DNA of 7,858 nt from Bacteroidota bacterium (GTDB taxonomy: Bacteria; Bacteroidota; Bacteroidia; AKYH767-A; OLB10): assembly GCA_016713525.1 (NCBI GenBank), contig JADJOZ010000031.1, positions 1 to 7,858 of the forward strand, in the 5' to 3' direction. Each line of letters opens with the position of its first letter. Position 1 is the first letter of the stretch. This document shows positions 6,217-7,858 of this stretch, one piece after another. Below the pieces are notes generated by a model. The model saw only the letters and a program-made list of their open reading frames with translations, was not told the origin of the DNA and ran no database searches. The translations under genes and the position numbers were made by a program.

Positions 6217-6376
6217 ATATTTTCAAAATAGGTGCCAGGCTGTACCAAAACTGTATCTCCAGTTGAGCTTAGAGTCTAATGTTGTTTGAATTGATGCATA
6301 TTGTATTGGTACAATACGAATAGTTGCAAAAATTATAGCAAAACAATATTAAAGTGATTAAAAATGTTCTTTTCAT

Positions 6377-6828
6377 TAGGTCTAGTTAACATTGCTAAGG
6401 GAATAATATCCGGAATATTTCTAATGAATTTATCCACAATCACAGTAAAAATAAACAATTGGCAATAAACTTCCAAATTGCGGATCCTGATTGTTATCGG
6501 ATTGGGTTAAACGAATCTCCTGAGGTACTAAGGTGTTGTCTAGAGTACAAAATTGAAAAATTTGGAGATGTACATTTATTAGTTGAAACCATATGGATAC
6601 TTTTAGTCATCAGGGTTGTTAGTTATGGAGGTAGGATGAACTCAATCCATCACTTTGCGAATCCGCCAACTGGCGGATGTGAGAGCCACTCCCCTGTCGG
6701 AATTTGCCGGCAGGGCAGGGCTATCGATTAGCTGCAGTTTATTCCTTCAGTTAACCCAAAACGAAGAAATCAACTCCTTAGAATGATGTACGATATCTGG
6801 CTCGTAGAAGATGCTCTTGTTTTACGTT
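6377..6828. other. Spacer between the beta-helix and small exported protein genes
   Basis: This stretch is upstream of the beta-helix gene and downstream of the 6829-7548 gene, both on the minus strand. It holds the paired hairpins at 6661-6714. I see no clear Bacteroidota-type promoter (TTTG with TAnnTTTG) before the beta-helix start. The open frame at 6459-6731 reads through both hairpins and has no family resemblance, so it is not called as a gene. Confidence 0.5.
6661..6714. repeat. Two adjacent G+C-rich hairpins
   Basis: The first is ATCCGCCA-AC-TGGCGGAT (6661-6678), a perfect 8-bp stem. The second is CCTGTCGG (6693-6700) with CCGGCAGG (6707-6714), an 8-bp stem with one G-T pair around AATTTG. 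They are separated by GTGAGAGCCACTCC and followed by GGCAGGG. The G+C content contrasts sharply with the AT-rich surroundings. Such paired palindromes resemble REP-type intergenic elements; a termination or mRNA-stabilising role for the minus-strand gene at 6829-7548 is possible but lacks a T-run. Confidence 0.6.
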
Positions 6829-7290
6829 CTACAAAACTTGACCAAGGGTGTATTCCTTTCTGTGTCGTCCTATCATTTTATCATAGTCCTTATAAGGTAT
6901 TTGCACACTTTGTCCGATGTGAGTAACTAATAACGTCCTATTTCCAATTTTATACTTTCTGATAGAGTTAATAGATAATTCCTCTGCAAGTCCGTTGAAA
7001 GTGGTTTCGTATCCTGAGCCAATGCCTAGCAAATATTCATAATATTCACTAGTTGTGTCATTCAATAATGGCAACTCAACCTTGTTTTTAGTTTCCTTCA
7101 GAACAAGATAAAATCCTTGAGTGTACTGTGTCAAGCTTTGTAACGAGACTATACTACAGTTTTGTTGATATTCACATATGGATAAATAAATGGGTTTTGC
7201 TATAAAAAAAAATTCATTCATACTTTGAGCAATAGTTAACGCCTTTAAAAACTTTTCTTTAGAGTATAATATACTTTGATTTATCAACAA
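6829..7290 (-). CDS. Main open piece of the small exported protein
   Basis: This 153-codon frame reads YSKEKFLKALTIAQSMNEFF, LTQYTQGFYLVLKETKNKVE, IGSGYETTFNGLAEELSIN and ends RHRKEYTLGQVL with TAG at 6829-6831. Composition is typical of real Bacteroidota protein, and a minus-strand frame of this length with no stops in AT-rich DNA is unlikely by chance. The listed start (MLINQSIL) is probably an artefact: the preceding frame's VDKSKYII joins to LYSKEKF through an indel near 7265, so this is the C-terminal two thirds of the gene starting at 7548. It lacks recognisable catalytic motifs. Confidence 0.65.
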   Translation of the reverse strand: MLINQSILYSKEKFLKALTIAQSMNEFFFIAKPIYLSICEYQQNCSIVSLQSLTQYTQGFYLVLKETKNKVELPLLNDTTSEYYEYLLGIGSGYETTFNGLAEELSINSIRKYKIGNRTLLVTHIGQSVQIPYKDYDKMIGRHRKEYTLGQVL

Positions 7291-7548
7291 GAGTTGTATC
7301 GGTTATTAAGGTCGTGTCCAAAGAAATTCTTTTTGTTTTTTTGAAAGTTGAGTTATAAATGTTAAGACTCGTCATCCCAGTCCATTTTTCACCATTATCG
7401 TCTCTGAAGTATGTTTCTCAAAAACTATAAGTCCATCAATTGAAGTTCCTAATTGATAACTTCTATATTGGTCAATGGCTGCACATCAGAATGTCGATTC
7501 AGATTGGATAGTAATCAATATAACACTTATTAAAATTAGTTGTCTCAT
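6829..7548 (-). pseudogene. Small probably exported protein of unknown function, frameshifted
   Basis: An ATG at 7546-7548 starts MRQLILISVILITIQSESTF, a typical cleavable signal peptide (short basic start, hydrophobic core). After a shift near 7488 the protein reads CAAIDQYRSYQLGTSIDGLI then VFEKH; after one near 7395, DDNGEKWTGMTSLNIYN and TFKKTKRISLDTTLITDTTL; after one near 7265 it enters the long open piece ending at 6829. The rebuilt length is about 240 residues. The mature part is soluble and mixed alpha/beta with no membrane segment. A Cys shortly after the signal core hints at a lipoprotein, but the lipobox is poor. I do not recognise a family. Periplasmic or cell-envelope location is inferred from the leader only. 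Confidence 0.55.
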
Positions 7549-7858
7549 CGTATTGTTTAAATTGCAGCTAAATTCCAAATTCACTCTACAAACCCAAATT
7601 ATTATCCATGTATGTAACGCCAATTTGCGCTAGTTTGTATGTGGTTATTCAGCAGAAATGCAGCGCATCTCCATTCTAGCCTCCATAAAATACATTATCA
7701 AAAATCAATTGCCTAATTTTTGAAGATAAACATTTAATTTGTATTACATTAATTATCAATATTATACAAACTGCTATGTAAAAATAATCAAGGGCGTTAA
7801 CCACGCAAAAGGGTCCCCAAGTCTGTTGATAGCACTGTGGATGCTTGCAAATAGAATC
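7549..7858. other. Spacer at the right edge with repeat copy B
   Basis: This 310-bp stretch is upstream of the minus-strand exported-protein gene and contains repeat copy B (7618-7794). The last 60 bases are more G+C-rich and include GCGTTAACCACGC (7795-7807), a small near-palindrome. A short open frame at the edge is too brief to call. No promoter could be assigned with confidence. Confidence 0.5.
7618..7794 (+). repeat. Diverged direct repeat, copy B
   Basis: Same orientation as copy A (937-1111). It shares CGCCAATTTGC at the start, TTATTCAG in the middle, the identical CAATTGCCTAATTTT (7706-7720), TTACAAA/ATACAAA further on and CAAGGG at the end. Gapless identity over the first 54 bases is 42 by my count. 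The copies diverge after CAAGGG, giving a natural right boundary. The left boundary may reach about 7600, where AATTATTAT loosely matches the sequence before copy A. Confidence 0.72.

Larger units (their letters stand above)
4609..6376 (-). pseudogene. Secreted parallel beta-helix protein with T9SS C-terminal sorting domain, frameshifted
   Basis: The gene starts at ATG 6374-6376 and ends at TAA 4609-4611, about 589 residues rebuilt. In order: a signal peptide (MKRTFLITLILF); a pectate-lyase-type entry motif, YASIQTTLDS then GDTVLVQPGTYFEN (about 25-60); NTVINGGG and TNTVIKGFKITGG; parallel beta-helix coils (about 110-440); the closing motif NSPCLNAGT with DMGCFELN (about 465-500), as in the choice-of-anchor Q beta-helix family; and a tail with LPNPLLGRIS, KIEILDLFGRRLL and NVSSGIYFVRGF, matching the T9SS type A sorting domain. 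The protein should cross the outer membrane by T9SS and be released or anchored at the surface. No catalytic residues stand out, so adhesion or glycan binding is as likely as enzyme activity. About eleven frame changes and one in-frame stop interrupt it. Confidence 0.85.

Noticed and set aside
6086..6289. Plus-strand frame opposite the beta-helix N-terminus
   Set aside because: It is antisense to the INGGG and GFKITGG coils; shadow frame.
6459..6731. 90-codon open frame on the plus strand
   Set aside because: It starts at TTG, reads through both hairpins at 6661-6714 and resembles no protein family; it is most likely chance in a spacer.
6800..6840. GTAGAA/TTCTAC pairing just after the exported-protein stop as a terminator
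   Set aside because: The stem is only 6 bp with a large loop and no T-run.
7549..7620. TGAATTTG near 7570 as a Bacteroidota -7 promoter box for the exported-protein gene
   Set aside because: It matches TAnnTTTG in seven of eight positions, but no -33 TTTG lies at the usual spacing, so it is too weak to call.

Overview
The window is AT-rich and looks like part of a Bacteroidota chromosome (Cytophagales or Flavobacteriales type). The main evidence is a minus-strand beta-helix surface protein (4609-6376) whose C-terminus resembles a type IX secretion (T9SS) type A sorting domain, a system restricted to that phylum. The large TPR protein, the lack of clear Shine-Dalgarno sites and the long hairpin-bearing spacers fit this. 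No tRNA, rRNA, CRISPR array or transposase was found.

Layout: (1) 1-762, minus strand, N-terminal part of an AAA/RecF-like ATPase with a perfect Walker A motif, running off the left edge. (2) 763-1533, a non-coding block with an 11-bp inverted repeat, copy A of a diverged direct repeat, and two tandem hairpins. (3) 1534-4015, plus strand, a TPR protein with about ten 34-residue repeats followed by an unrecognised helical region, read in several frames. (4) 4016-4608, a second non-coding block, with a 50-bp segment related to one upstream of the TPR gene and a 121-bp element with imperfect inverted ends. (5) 4609-6376, minus strand, the beta-helix protein. (6) 6377-6828, a spacer with two strong adjacent hairpins. 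(7) 6829-7548, minus strand, a small probably exported protein of unknown function. (8) 7549-7858, a spacer with copy B of the direct repeat, 6.68 kb from copy A.

Every protein-coding region is interrupted by frame changes, yet the residues on either side join into sensible domains, and repeat periods (34 residues in the TPR, 32 in the beta-helix) stay in register. That favours single-base indels from sequencing or assembly, or very recent decay, over old pseudogenes. One in-frame stop, at 5439-5441, is not explained by a single indel. Coordinates below for interrupted genes are therefore reconstructed spans, with open pieces listed separately.

The genes do not form an obvious pathway or operon. 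They look like independent modules (ATPase, TPR scaffold, secreted surface protein, small exported protein) separated by related non-coding repeats, as in an accessory region. I found no convincing evidence for a complete new biological system; the best leads are the repeated spacers and the undescribed C-terminal part of the TPR protein.
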